Origin: Icerya purchasi
Taxonomy: Eukaryota > Arthropoda > Insecta > Hemiptera > Monophlebidae
Direction: 5' to 3'
Assembly (NCBI GenBank): GCA_039619475.1
Contig: CM077115.1
Coordinates: forward strand, 494,657,352 to 494,721,351
Length of the DNA: 64,000 nucleotides
Part shown: piece by piece, positions 49,001 to 60,909 of the stretch
Layout: the number at the start of each line of letters is the position of its first letter
How positions within the stretch are numbered: position 1 is the stretch's first letter
The notes under the pieces: generated by a model
The model's database searches: none
What the model was told of the DNA's origin: nothing
The model's input: only the letters and a program-made list of their open reading frames with translations
Translations under genes and position numbers: made by a program

Positions 49001-50460
49001 ACTGCGGTACAGATTTCTTTTTCTTCCAGAGCTATTATTAGATCGGTTATGCAAGTCTGTTTTCGTCTCTGAACCGAAACTGATGATTGGTCAAGGGAGT
49101 TCGAGAAACGGACACAGAAGTGCGTTCGCGAGCGGCGTGTACAGTAATTAGTAATTTCTTCTGCGTAAAATCGCCGCTACTTGCGTTCGAACAGAAATCA
49201 CACTGTCCGCGCGATGTAAACATAATCGTTACCGAGAAACTGATCGACGACACAGCGGCGTAGTACCTGACTGGAATTAATAGCGGCGAGGTCGAACGTG
49301 TCGCAGAGAGATCACGAGTTCCGCGGCAGATATTTAAGCAAAATGTTCAAAAACAACAATAACGATATTAATAATATCGGCTGTGGTGGCTGTGGCGGCG
49401 GCAGCAGCGACGGTGACGATAACGAAAATAATAACGAGGAAGAAAAAATAAACGGATAAGGAAGGAGTGGTTGGCTGGATGGATGATGTTGCGTTGGAAA
49501 TAACTGGAATTATGCGGTGTTTCTAGGTAGCGCGATGGTCGGATAAGCGTATGCATAATAAATAAGCGAGTGCATAGGAGAGATAGCACGTGTTGCTTTC
49601 GAAGGTCGAAATGCATTTACTGCACTCGATGCAGTAGACAGCAGCGTTTGCCAGTGATATAATTGCGCGCAATAGATCGAATCACGCCATGCATCGAACG
49701 TATTGCGACGTTGACGTCGTCAGCGCAACATCGGATGCACTTCTGCACGCTGCATATATGCTTCGCGTCCGCACTTATTACGAAATTCATAATTTAATCC
49801 GTTTTGTTTTATTTGTCCATTTTCCCGCTCAGCGGTAGAAGTCGGTTAAAATTTTCTGCGGCAAAGGGGAAATAATAATAACGCGATGGTCCGTTTTCAA
49901 GGTGACCACCGTATTGTAATGTGGAAACGATAGCAGGGCGCCTCAGGTGCACTCGTTGCGACCGGAGAAATACCCTTTTGCGCCGGTAAATAGATCGAAC
50001 GAGGTCGCCTCATTAGAATCAATTATACAACAATCGACCACTGTGTAAAATAATCGTAATCGTTTCTTCCGAAGGTCGCGTTCTCTCTCCAATATTTAAT
50101 TATTTCTCGCGTGTGTCTACTAAATTTTATTCTTTCCCAACTTTTATCTATTTACCTTTCCTGAATCGCAGTTAAAAACCGACGATCGCGACCTACCCCG
50201 TGGCATCCTCTCTATCAAATCGGACTTACATATGATACTAGAAATTGCGAAGATGGGCCAGTAGTTTTGACAGCAGCAGAGACTTTATTCGCTCCACCGC
50301 CAAATCAAGTACGTTAATGCACAAAGAGCATCCACGCAGTGTGCTACACCGGTTTTAGCAGACTACTATTCGCACGAGATCCGAAAATATCGTTAAAACC
50401 TCGATATTTGCGAAATTCAAACCGCGATTTATTTTCAAACGGCTAAAATTATTCAATATA
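49001..50460. other. CpG-containing, less AT-rich stretch; possible conserved non-coding DNA
   Basis: Between about 49050 and 50350 the base composition and the dense CG dinucleotides differ from the flanks. No coding frame is supported. A palindrome-rich piece lies around 49580-49760 (for example tgcactcgatgcagt). It could be a regulatory region of a gene outside the window. Confidence 0.3.
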
Positions 50461-50902
50461 ATTTCTTCTTCCCTTCTTCTTCCTCAGAGCCGTTGTCGGA
50501 AGAAAGCGCCCTGCAGTTCGTTCCGGTTGTTTTGAATTGCCCTGAATTTTTTTTTTTTGGTTTTTCCAGTCGTCGCAGAGCTCGTTTACAGCGTCCCCGA
50601 TTATATTCTGCCCTGCACCGGGCCAATTGACGCCTCTTTAATCTCTCGGATGCGATTTGATCTGTTTCTATATTATTTTTAGTTCTTCTCTTTTTTTCGT
50701 TGATACTCGCATGTTTCTTTTTTTTTTTTTTTTTTGGCACTAAGATGCACAACCGGTTAAACATGTCTTCTTTAAGGGTACCTTTTAGTTTTGAGAAAGT
50801 TCTAACCGTATTAATTGTGTTTATCACTTCCCAGATCAACATACATACGGGGTTATTTATACTTCAATCAGCTATAGGCTAAATAGAATGTAGTCATATC
50901 GG

Positions 50903-51021
50903 TTATAGTGACGTATTATAGATTCGTATAATAGCGACGTATTATAGTAACAATAGCGACATATTATAGCGACATATTATAGCGACGTATTATAGCGACA
51001 TATTAAAGCGACATATTATAG
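50903..51021. repeat. Degenerate 13-bp tandem repeat (gcgacatattata)
   Basis: Roughly eight head-to-tail units of gcgacrtattata with small indels. Confidence 0.85.
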
Positions 51022-51199
51022 AAACGAGTGGAACCAGCAGAATACTGTAAAAACCAAATGTCTTATCGATTACAAAGAAATTTAGGTACGCAGAAAATTA
51101 TGCCTTATAATAATAAGGCTGACGAATTTAACAAAAAACCGGAAAAGAAAACTATGTATGTCTCAGATCTCATGAAATTAAATTTTTACAAACAAAACA

Positions 51200-51800
51200 A
51201 ATATTTCTTTGTTCTACCTTCTTATTCTTCTTATCTACGTCGTCTCCGAACGAAGTTTGGCGATCAATATGGCTAGTTTATTTAAGTTTCCAGCCATTAT
51301 TGATTATTGGGAGGAATACTCCAGTGGTTTCCCGTTGCCTTCTGGAGGATTTTCTGTCAGGGTTTACTCCCTTAGCCGAAAGGACCCGGTTTTAAGGCGC
51401 CGGGTACTCGCCTACTCGCTCTAGACTGGTATTCACCAGTCCGACTGGAGCACATTGTCACGAGCGAGTTGTTGATAGTCTGCTAGTTGTACACGCAGTA
51501 AAATGCTTAACGATATTTAATGAAAGGATCACCTTCGGCAGGTGAATCCTCCTTCGTTTTCCTATCAACAGTATATTGTGGGTTCCGATTTTGCTCTTCT
51601 AATCAACGCTAAGCCCGCCGAAATAGAAGATTACCACCCTGCACGACGTGGACGTACAGAACTCACGTGGTTGCTATTTCGTTTCCCCGCTAGTGGGACT
51701 AGCACTATACAGCGGTTGAGTGACTACTTACTAGGGAAAGTGACCCTAGTTACAGCAACCTGTGCCCCGCAGGGCTTGTTCTACCTATGTTACTAATTAA
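51200..51800. other. Unclassified, possibly repetitive block
   Basis: Distinctly less AT-rich than its flanks, with the look of a SINE or LINE 3' end (ccagtggtttcccgttgcct near 51325). I could not place its ends or find a target duplication. No protein is recognised in its frames. Confidence 0.25.
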
Positions 51801-52799
51801 CATTTGTACACAGATGATTATAAAAAAGTATTTCCCGAAGACCGTTTATAATTATAAACCAAAAATTTGCACCAACTTATTCAAAACTAGGGTGAAGTAG
51901 TCCCTTTACGTAGGATCTTTTTTTGTCTTTCCTTGTTCAATTTTCGATTCGTATTAGACTTTCAAAAAATTCGGTGTTTCTGCTTTTGCATCGATTGCGA
52001 AATAATTGAAATAGGAGAATGTATAATTCCGCGATAAATTTTTTTGCAACAAAGTAAAGAGAGCTGTTCGGTAACAATGTTGTTGTACACTGAATAAACT
52101 CTTCGACATTATAACGATGAACGCTGCGAGATTATTCACTCCCTTCAATGGCCTTATGACCAACTTTGAACTACATCTACTTTTTTCATGTTTTATTATT
52201 TTTTACCTATGTTATACTATACATTTTTATCTATTACAAATTCGTTACGCGTCGTATATTTTCGGAGTTTATCGTTTTCAAGAAAACATATCAGCCGGCG
52301 GCTCCGTGTTCGATCGGTTTTAGGCATGTTTCGTTCCAGCAGAATTATTCGCGTTGAAAATATATGAACAGTAGTCACGTGCGAGCGCTGTTCCTCGGTT
52401 AATATGTTGACGAACCCGAATAAAAATCGAAAATGAAAAAATCTATCGCGACACATTAATCTTAATCTCTCTTGTAGAGATTAATATGTTTCTTTACGAT
52501 TGGGGTTGGTCGGTCGGTGTGTATTTGTTTCTTCGCGCTGTGTAACTTATCGGCCGTTCTGAGCTTAATGGTGAAATAATCAGGAAAAAATTAAAGATAA
52601 AACTTCTTTCGTTATCAATAAAATCTTCATACTTCAACAACACGAAATGGATTATAATCTCTCCCCCCTCTGGTTTTAATTTTTCGTTACCTAAAAATAA
52701 CCCAACATTCAATTGTGTAAAAGTTTTCATATCAGATTTTAGCGTCGGATATTTACGCTTCCTTCTTTTTTTTCTAATAATTATTCATTTTTATCTGTT

Positions 52800-53250
52800 C
52801 AACCTAGTAGTCCTCTCCTGCTAACTGGTTCCCCTTAATTTCGCTAACTTCGTCGTTTTCCCTGTTATTCGCCTGCACATTTTTAAGCCATGCTCTGTTA
52901 TTATTGCCCATTCCTATTATTTTCTTTCCTATTTCTAATTGTTTCTGGGTGAAGATCCTTAGTTGACGAGCCTAATTTTCTTCTTTTTTTTTTTCATTAA
53001 AAAAGTAAGTAAATAAATAAATAAAAAAAGGTATCTTCTTCTCGTTTCCGCTTTTTTTATCCTCTTCATTCGGACGATGCAGTTGTTTTTGATTCGCTGA
53101 TCAAATCTTTCTAAAGGACGTTTTACTATTCGAATTTGCCGAGACTCAAGATCCTTCTCCTTCTTATTGGTGTCTACCCCGTTTTTTTATTCTCCACTCC
53201 CGCTTTATTGATTACTCCTCATTAACAATTACAGTGAGATCTTTGGTTGA
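52800..53250 (+). pseudogene. LINE 3' end fragments, copy 4 and relative
   Basis: 53056-53190 is a nucleotide-level relative of the 25.3-kb LINE end (ttcattcggacgatgcagtt versus ctccatccggatgatgtagtt). The trailing gatctttggttgatgagcct near 53240 also occurs as gatccttagttgacgagcct near 52957, so two nested or tandem 3' ends are present. Confidence 0.4.
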
Positions 53251-53259
53251 TGAGCCTAA

Positions 53260-56200
53260 AAGGAAATAAAATTTCGAGTTTTTAACGAATGTAAAATTTA
53301 AAATTTTTCTGAATTTTCCATCAGCCGGATTAAGACTCGAATAGTGAAATTATTAATTGCATCATCGTTAATATTTTAATTATCCTAATTGGGAATATTA
53401 TACGTTAATATTGTTTTTACAAGAGAACACATTTCTAAATTTACTATATCGATGAGAAATTAAATTAGTAGGAAATAAAAATTAAAATTAGGCATCAGTC
53501 AAAAAATTTTGCATTTGCGTAATAATGAATTCAAAACAATTTTGACCATCGTGATATATTTTTTTTCCGTAGCATTCTTGTAAGTGTATGCTTTTTAAAA
53601 CTCAGAAAGTTTCTATTTATTTAAATTAAATCTTTATCTGCTATATTAATATCTATCAAGGGGAACTCAAAAAAAAAACAAAAAAAAACAGATACCTAAC
53701 ATTAATTTTTATTTTTTTTCTACATTTTAATGCGATTGAAAGGAAGAAATTATATAGTACTTATAAGCAACGAGTATTAAAAAAATTAAATTAAAAATAA
53801 TTTTAACAAATATAGCGATAAATATGTGTCATTACGTTATAAAATTACTTGTCATGTAAATTTTCTTAATTAATCCTGGTCCCGCGGTGGTAAGCGAATA
53901 TTATTGATTTTTACCGGTCGTCGAAAATAAAGTGTTTCGAGTTTTTAGAAAGCCGGTAAATGATAAAAGAAACGTATAAAAGCACTGGTCCCCCCGGATA
54001 TCATCAAACCATCGTCGGTGATGAGTTGGCCCCCCTATGGGTTAGGGTCGTAAAGAAATTACCTGATTACCTTTAAAATTTAGAGTTACCAGTTGGCCAA
54101 TTCCCAAATAAAAGGACAACAAAGGGTGTTTCTTGAAGAGAAATTTTTATTAATATAACAAAACTTAAAATATTATCAATGTTTTTATTCACCGCGAGTT
54201 CCGATGGAAGAAAAACTGATTTCTAATATAGGCGGAGAAAAAAAACTTAAATAATTACTAACTAAGCAGAAAAAAAAAAAAAAAAAAAAAAAAAGAATAC
54301 CCGGGTATAAAGAAAATCGAGACCTCAATAGCGAGGTTCATGGGCCGAAATACTACTACGCGTCTTAACATTACTGCATATAACATAACCGTTTCGCGAT
54401 ACTCCAATGAGATTGTCTTTGTTTATACTGGTCATTAGAGTGGTCTAACGCAAGTATATCGATGAATATCGCGCGGTGATTATTTACTAAGTAATCATTA
54501 AAATACTTCGTAGAAAAACAAGCGATCTCTTTAAGTTAAGAATTAGCCAAAAAGTTTTCATTAGGACACCGAGAAGATCATCTAAAACTTCAAAAATAGA
54601 ACAATCGTTGAACTCTTGGAGTATATTACTAATGACAGAGTTTATGCAGATTCGGATAGAGAGTAATAAATTTGAAACATTCATTAAGTTTGATTTACCG
54701 ACGAGCTCATCACAAATCCTAAAACCGGACTATATACGCAGTACAGAAAGCAGCGGGTCTGTCTAATTAAAGAAAAAAGCCGACTTCAAAATTTACTTTA
54801 ATAGTTTTCATAAAAAGGCACTAAAAGGTGAAAAATAATCTCTGGATAAGAAGATAATACGAGGTAAAATATTTCTTCACGATTACTCTTAAACCAGATT
54901 AATACTTTAATTAAGAAATATTCAAACTGTAACCACTAAAAAAAGCTCACTAATGTTCGCGATGCTTAAGGGGAGCAATAAGCGTACCGACTATATTTAA
55001 CATGGTTTTTTTGCTTATTTCACATTCTGAATGTAAAGTTGACACTCTAATTAAGGTACAATGTTGTTTAATCGTAAAAATGCACTTTACCGTAAAATAT
55101 TTTTTTTTCATCACCTGTAATTTTATTTTAATTTTTTGTGTGTGCTAAGAGAGCGGTGTTAACATATAAACTTCAAATGCTATACCAAAATTTCAAGCGG
55201 AGAAACAAAAATACTGCTTAGCCGGTGATATCAGCACATTTTTACTTTTTGCGCTATTCTATATAATTTTTCGTTGCAAATAAAAATAAAAAATTAAATC
55301 TAGTTCGAAAGAAACGGGAGTTTCGTTTTATCAAAAACGCGATTTTAAAAATTTTCTGGAAAAAAATATACATACATATATATATTTCTTTTTGAGGACA
55401 AACATTTTACGGTAGATACCGTGTTTAAAAATTTTTTTAAAAATTAAAAATAATCGTTAAACATGGTGTCTACGGTGAATTGTTTTCCTAACTACATGCA
55501 CCGTGGAAGTTGTTTAACCCTTAAAAGGTAACGTCATTTTCGGCATTTTTAAATGGTAAAGGGACACTTTAAGTGTACCTTTTTGTTTTTCTAGTATGTT
55601 AGAAACATTCGGCGACCCGATTTCGGCTAGAAATTTTTGCCGACTACAGCCGAAATTCGATTCCCTCGAAACTTTAAATTAGTAAAGTTTATTTTTCAGT
55701 ATTCGTATCATTCGTTTTCTTTTAATTTTCAGTACTCCGTCACATGTTGCACGTAATTTCATATCTTAAAGCCTGCGTATAATAGCCCTCTCTTTTCCGC
55801 GTCACGGGGTGCTTCTCTTCACTCCGAGAGAGAGAGAGAGAGAGACGTGTAAAATTTTTGTAAAATATCTAGACTATTGCTAATTTGGTTAAATTAAATA
55901 TTCGACAGTCCGAATGAATGCTACAGGAGTTTGGTCGCAGCAAGCAGCCGACCGTTTGAAAAGTCGGTTAGTGATGTTTAAACTCGTATCGAAAAAACTT
56001 GTGCATTATAAAGGCGTTTCGTTTGAAGTCGTGGAAAAGGAGGTTCGTGGTTATCCGGATTTTTTAACGAAGGTCACACACTGTTTGAAATTTGGGCGCG
56101 GCAGAGTCGTTTACGGTAGCAATTCGAAATTTTAACGAATTTTTCGAAATTTGATATTTGGTTTTTTCGAATGATGCGATATGAAAGAGGATATATTACA

Positions 56201-56800
56201 TTTCAAAATGAAGTACTAACCGGGAGAGGTCTTGGAAAAGTCAAAATTTGGAAATTAAAATAGAAGAGTAGTTTGAAAATAAGCTGAAAATCTAACATCG
56301 GCATTAAGTAGTATCTAGTCGCGGAGGAATCGACATCCAGAGATGGATGAGAATTTTGGTCGATCGTGTTTGAAGTGGAATATTATTTATTGCCGGAAAA
56401 ATGTCCGGATAGTATATAAAAAAAGTTGTGGTGAAAAAACGAAAAAAAAAAAATTGCGATCGCGGCGTCGATTTTTAAAGCGTATTCATTTCGTTCACAT
56501 GCACGCGTTAGTGCACCTACAAGCACCGTTGAAGCAGTGCGCGCGGACGAATAGTAATTTCGGAGCGGCCAGAAATTTGTAACTATTTCATTTTGTATTG
56601 AAAATTAGCTTTTGCCACTCTTAAATTTTCAGCTTCATATAAAACGGTGTTTTAGGTCATAGTGGCAGTAAGGAGCTAGAGTTTGTCGGAAGCCTCTGTG
56701 GAAGGACCAAGCAGTTGGAGGCTTAAAAAGTTTTCACCGGAATAGGCGAAAAAAATTAAAACATTGGGGCCTCGACCATTAAAGGCGGGGGGGATCAAGT
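53260..56800. other. AT-rich non-coding stretch
   Basis: No supported gene. A poly-A run lies at 54270-54294, and a (GA)n tract at 55825-55843. Confidence 0.4.
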
Positions 56801-58300
56801 TATTATAGGGAACTGAAATCGAGTGTAATACGCGCGCTGTCCGATCGGAGTGGTCGAGGATAATGATGATATAACGGTAGTAGAACCTGATCCGGTACAC
56901 ATAGTCGCACAGATTGACACAGGTAAAGCTCGCGAGCAATTATTAGTGTACCGGTCTCGAGAGCAGTTGGTAACGTGCTTATATATGTGGAAGAGGCGAT
57001 GTAGTTTTATTAGCGCGGTGTCGGTTGCGACAGCGTTGTTCGAAAGAGATGGAACGACGATAGGTGGTGCGATGAGGACCGCGAACACGCGAGCATTATC
57101 AACAACGTTATTTCCGAGCAGCAGTTTCGCGAGCGGCCAATTTTACGCGGAACTCGACTCCGCTGCTAGATGCTGGCTCGTTGCTATTGTAGTATTGACC
57201 GGATTAAATTTACGGTTCGGCCGGGAAAATGGAACAGAACGCTGCGAGAGAGCAGAGAACTGGAACCGGTGAGGGCCGGTCAGCCGCGGCTGCAGAGCAA
57301 CACGTGGCTGGATAATTAACGGCTCGGTTAACGAAGAGTCGCAAGGTAAACAAAACCGAATCTGTGTCCTCGCTCTGAACCTGCGCGCGCCACAGCTCAT
57401 TTGAGACGTGCAGCAGAGACAAGATGCGCAAGATGCGTAGCGGGGAAAGAAGCGCGGGCGGGGGAGGGGGGGGGCGGTGATTTGTAAGCGAGCAGCATGG
57501 GACAAACGCGGCGACGGTCATCGTACCATTATAGATTATTTGTATGTGCAGAGTTCTAGGCCAGGTTTTAGGAGTGAATCTGCGATCCGGTGTACCCGGT
57601 CAAACGGCTCGCCGTGGAAAGAGCGTGTAAGGTTGGCGCCACAAGTGCGACGACCCGCCAACATCTGCAGCCTCGGCCGTAGCTGCTCGACAGCTAGATA
57701 ATACCGCCGCCGCGCAACTCTATCTTTCCATAATCATAATTCACTGGATCAGCAGCAACGGCAGCGTCGACCTGAGGCAACCAGTTCGACTGGTCTCCTC
57801 CGAAAGTCTTCAAAATCGCGTCTTCCAGAGACTTTCGACGGTTCTGGCAGCAGCTCCAGACGAAGAACGGCGCTCACTCTGCGTGTGCCCGCAATTCATC
57901 TAATTCAGTCGAACATGAAACAAAGAAGAAGATGCACAAGATAATGATACAGGATACTCTCTCCGGCCGGGCGTCGTCGTCATCGTCGTGGTCGTCGTCG
58001 TCTTGGTCGTCGTCGTCGACGGGTTATTATCATGTGTTGCTCACGATGATGCGTAGATGATTTCTTGTCACCGTCCGACCGCGCGCCGCTGCTCCCGCCA
58101 TACCTATGTCAAAATGATTTGACACGTCTGTTTACGCGGAGCTGCTGCTGTCGCTGATAAGTCCGCCGAAGAGCGGGAAATTTATCATGCCGCTCTCTCG
58201 GCTACTGCTGGAAGCCCTCCATTGGCGCGAATATTAAATTTCATTAAAAATCCCGTCAACTGGTTTTCTGGTACGCTGTTTCTCTGAATGCGCGCCCCGG
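56801..58300. other. CpG-rich island, promoter/5'-UTR-like
   Basis: The highest G+C and CG density of the window, with a G-run tract at 57455-57477 and an imperfect (GTC)n at 57967-58020. Frames up to 140 codons (56850-57272) exist on both strands, as expected for GC-rich DNA, without recognisable domains. It may be the promoter and 5' untranslated region of a gene continuing beyond this window or through a long intron. Confidence 0.35.
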
Positions 58301-58559
58301 TAATCGATCCGAAAGTTACCATTATACCACGTGTTGTTGCGTGCAAATCAGAATGCCGTAAATGCAGATAACGAGTAAAAATCTCCCGGTTAAACTGAAT
58401 TTAGGAGAATGACGCTCGTTAAATTCCTTCTCAATAGTATGCGTGTCCTTTCACTGTGATGATGGTACGATGCTTTCGAAGAATAAATGTGCGGTCACAC
58501 CTAGAAATCTGATTAATTCAAAGGAGGAAACGAATATTTTTTTGTAGCTAAAATTGCAG

Positions 58560-59799
58560 TTCGAAAGCATATTAAAAATGCAAAGGTATACACGCTTTTG
58601 CTGATGATATTGCTTTATTAATTGAGCACAAAAATTTACAGATGACGGAAAAATTATTACAAGAGGATATAGTTAATTTTAGTAAATGGGCACATGATAG
58701 GAGATTATACATATAAATAAATCATAAGTATTACACATTCGGAATAGTTCCAAACATATGATAGATGCGATCCGCGAATTGTCTTTCATAATAACGATTG
58801 CCTTCATGAGCTTCATGTAAATATCAGTATGTATGTTTCTGTCCACCATTAGAGTTCATGACATTAAATATCTAGGTATATATATATATATATATATATA
58901 CTGATAAATCCTTAAACTGTAAAAAACACATTTAAAGTTTAAACTCGAAATTAAGACAGACAATTCCGGCTTTATATAAAATAAAGCAGGTCACATTGAA
59001 CTCTACGTATATACTATAATTCAGTAATTAATAATTTCTAGAATATTATACGGAATTAAAATATATCATGTGAGGCTAAGAAAACGGAAATAAGTAAAAT
59101 ACAGAAGAGGTGTTTGAAACTTATACTATCCCACTGGAAGGAAAACGACTTTGGATCAGATGAAATGTTTCGCAAGATGTATTCTATTATAGATTACTAG
59201 AATTTAATGTCAATAATATAAAATTACCATCCGGGGAAAAAATCCGGTTAACAAGAAACCAAAGTAATACATTTATCCCCGCGGGGTAAATCTGCGAATT
59301 GACAACACTGATTATTCAGTTTTAATTAATTTTGAATAAGTACATTCCCTAATCATATACTGGGGGGGGGGGGGATTAGTGTGTGGAAAAAGGAGGTGCA
59401 AAAATGGTTGAGGGAATGGTGCAAAGACATCAAGTTTCGCCCTTTATCTCGTTACTCTTTTTAATGGTTCTTTTCTGTTTACGGTTTTGTTGGTGTTTGA
59501 CACTTTGTCGCGTGTCCTTCCTGGATTTTTGGCTCTCACTGATCCATGTTTTATTTCGATTCTAAATATTAACCTGTCTGCATATTATATTGGTGTATTG
59601 GTTGCGTATTACGCGGCATTGTTGTTTTATTAGCATACGTATATATGATATTACTTTAATATGCATAATGCTAAGTTTATTATTTAAGTTAAGTAGTTGT
59701 AATTTGTATACTATATATGTATCTATTATAATAAACGTTGATAAGAGTGTTGGTCACTCACACAACGAGCATATTTACCCTGTGAGATCCGCAACTTAT

Positions 59800-59831
<32 letters not shown>
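58560..59831 (+). pseudogene. 5'-truncated LINE with poly-A tail
   Basis: One frame near 58590 reads KGIHAFADDIALLIEHKN, the catalytic FADD block of a Jockey/R1-like reverse transcriptase. Later pieces include LRQTIPALYKIKQVTLNS (about 58960-59010). Stops and frameshifts follow. A 3' untranslated stretch ends in 28 As at 59804-59831, marking the 3' end. Confidence 0.75.
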
Positions 59832-60028
59832 TGTATTTTTATAACACGAATGATCCAGGGGGCAGCTTTTAATCAGGAGCGCCAATGTTACAATTTGTTG
59901 TCATTCAATACATTATAAAATAGTTAATGTTTTGAATAACGCAGACTCAAAATGTAATCGAATAAACTGCATGGTGTGTAAGTTTTTCATATATATTTTT
60001 GCCGTTTAAATATGACATCGTATTGGAT

Positions 60029-60270
60029 CAGGGGTGACCAACCTAAATGATCTTGCGGACCACTTCGGAACTGTATCAAAATCATGTATCCTCATATTAA
60101 ATTTAGACACACTACTATAGACACACTTAAGAGTGAAATATAAAACTTGTTATATTAAATATTCCAACATGCGCGTGCATTATAAGTTCGTAGAATACAA
60201 TTTTTTACTACTTTGGCCATCTCGCGGGCCGCAAAAATGTCCAAGGCAGGCCGCGGGTTGACCGTCCCTG
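60029..60270. mobile_element. 242-bp hAT-type MITE
   Basis: Ends are caggggtgaccaacct and, inverted, cagggacggtcaaccc. The 8-bp flanks are tattggat (60021-60028) and ttttagat (60271-60278), 6 of 8 matching. A gcgggccgcaaa interior and CAGGG ends are typical of hAT/Charlie-like non-autonomous elements. Confidence 0.8.
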
Positions 60271-60769
60271 TTTTAGATCATTATTTTATGCGTAAACTGT
60301 TTTATGTTTTATCCCACGGTGATCAATGCTACAAATTTATAACAAATGTGTGAGCCATCATCATCTCCTAAATATAACTCGCGCTTCGGAAGAAACAGAA
60401 GAAACCTTAAATATTCGCATTTTCTTTTTTTACAACAATGAAGTTGTTCGATCGGTAAGTTCCTGCCTATATTAACATTTTGAATAAGCAATGCGAAATT
60501 TTCTTAATAATATTAAAATCGCAGATATACGTACATTTTAATGTAGTATAAATTTTTACAAATATAGAATAAATAAATTCCGTAATAACAAAAAATAAGT
60601 ATAAATTTACTCTTACATTAGAAACCTTTTTCGAGCATAGCCCATCTCTGTCGGCTAACAACCCGCAGTTCAATTAAAACTGAAAACGCACACATTTACT
60701 ATCGTCCACGATAAAAAGTAGTACGCTGAAAAAATAAAAATGATATATATATATGTATATATATATTCA

Positions 60770-60907
60770 AAATAGATAAATAAATAGTTAAATAATAGTC
60801 CAACGTTGCATTTACTCGATGTTATATTTACGTTACACAAATTTACAATATAACATCGAGTAACTGTGCAACTTTGGAGTATTATTTAATTATTTATTCA
60901 TTTATTC
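60770..60907. repeat. Long imperfect hairpin
   Basis: Arms 60770-60828 and 60847-60907 are inverted with only a few mismatches and small bulges (ttactcgatgttatatt pairs perfectly near the loop). The loop is 18 bases. It could be a MITE remnant or a transcribed hairpin. No TIR-type ends or target duplication are evident. Confidence 0.8.
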
Positions 60908-60909
60908 GT

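Noticed and set aside
50453..50842. 129-codon minus-strand frame rich in Lys/Arg
   Set aside because: Lysine runs come from poly-T tracts on the plus strand. No domain is seen.
56850..57272. 140-codon open frame
   Set aside because: It lies in the most GC-rich block, with overlapping long frames on the other strand and no recognisable domain.
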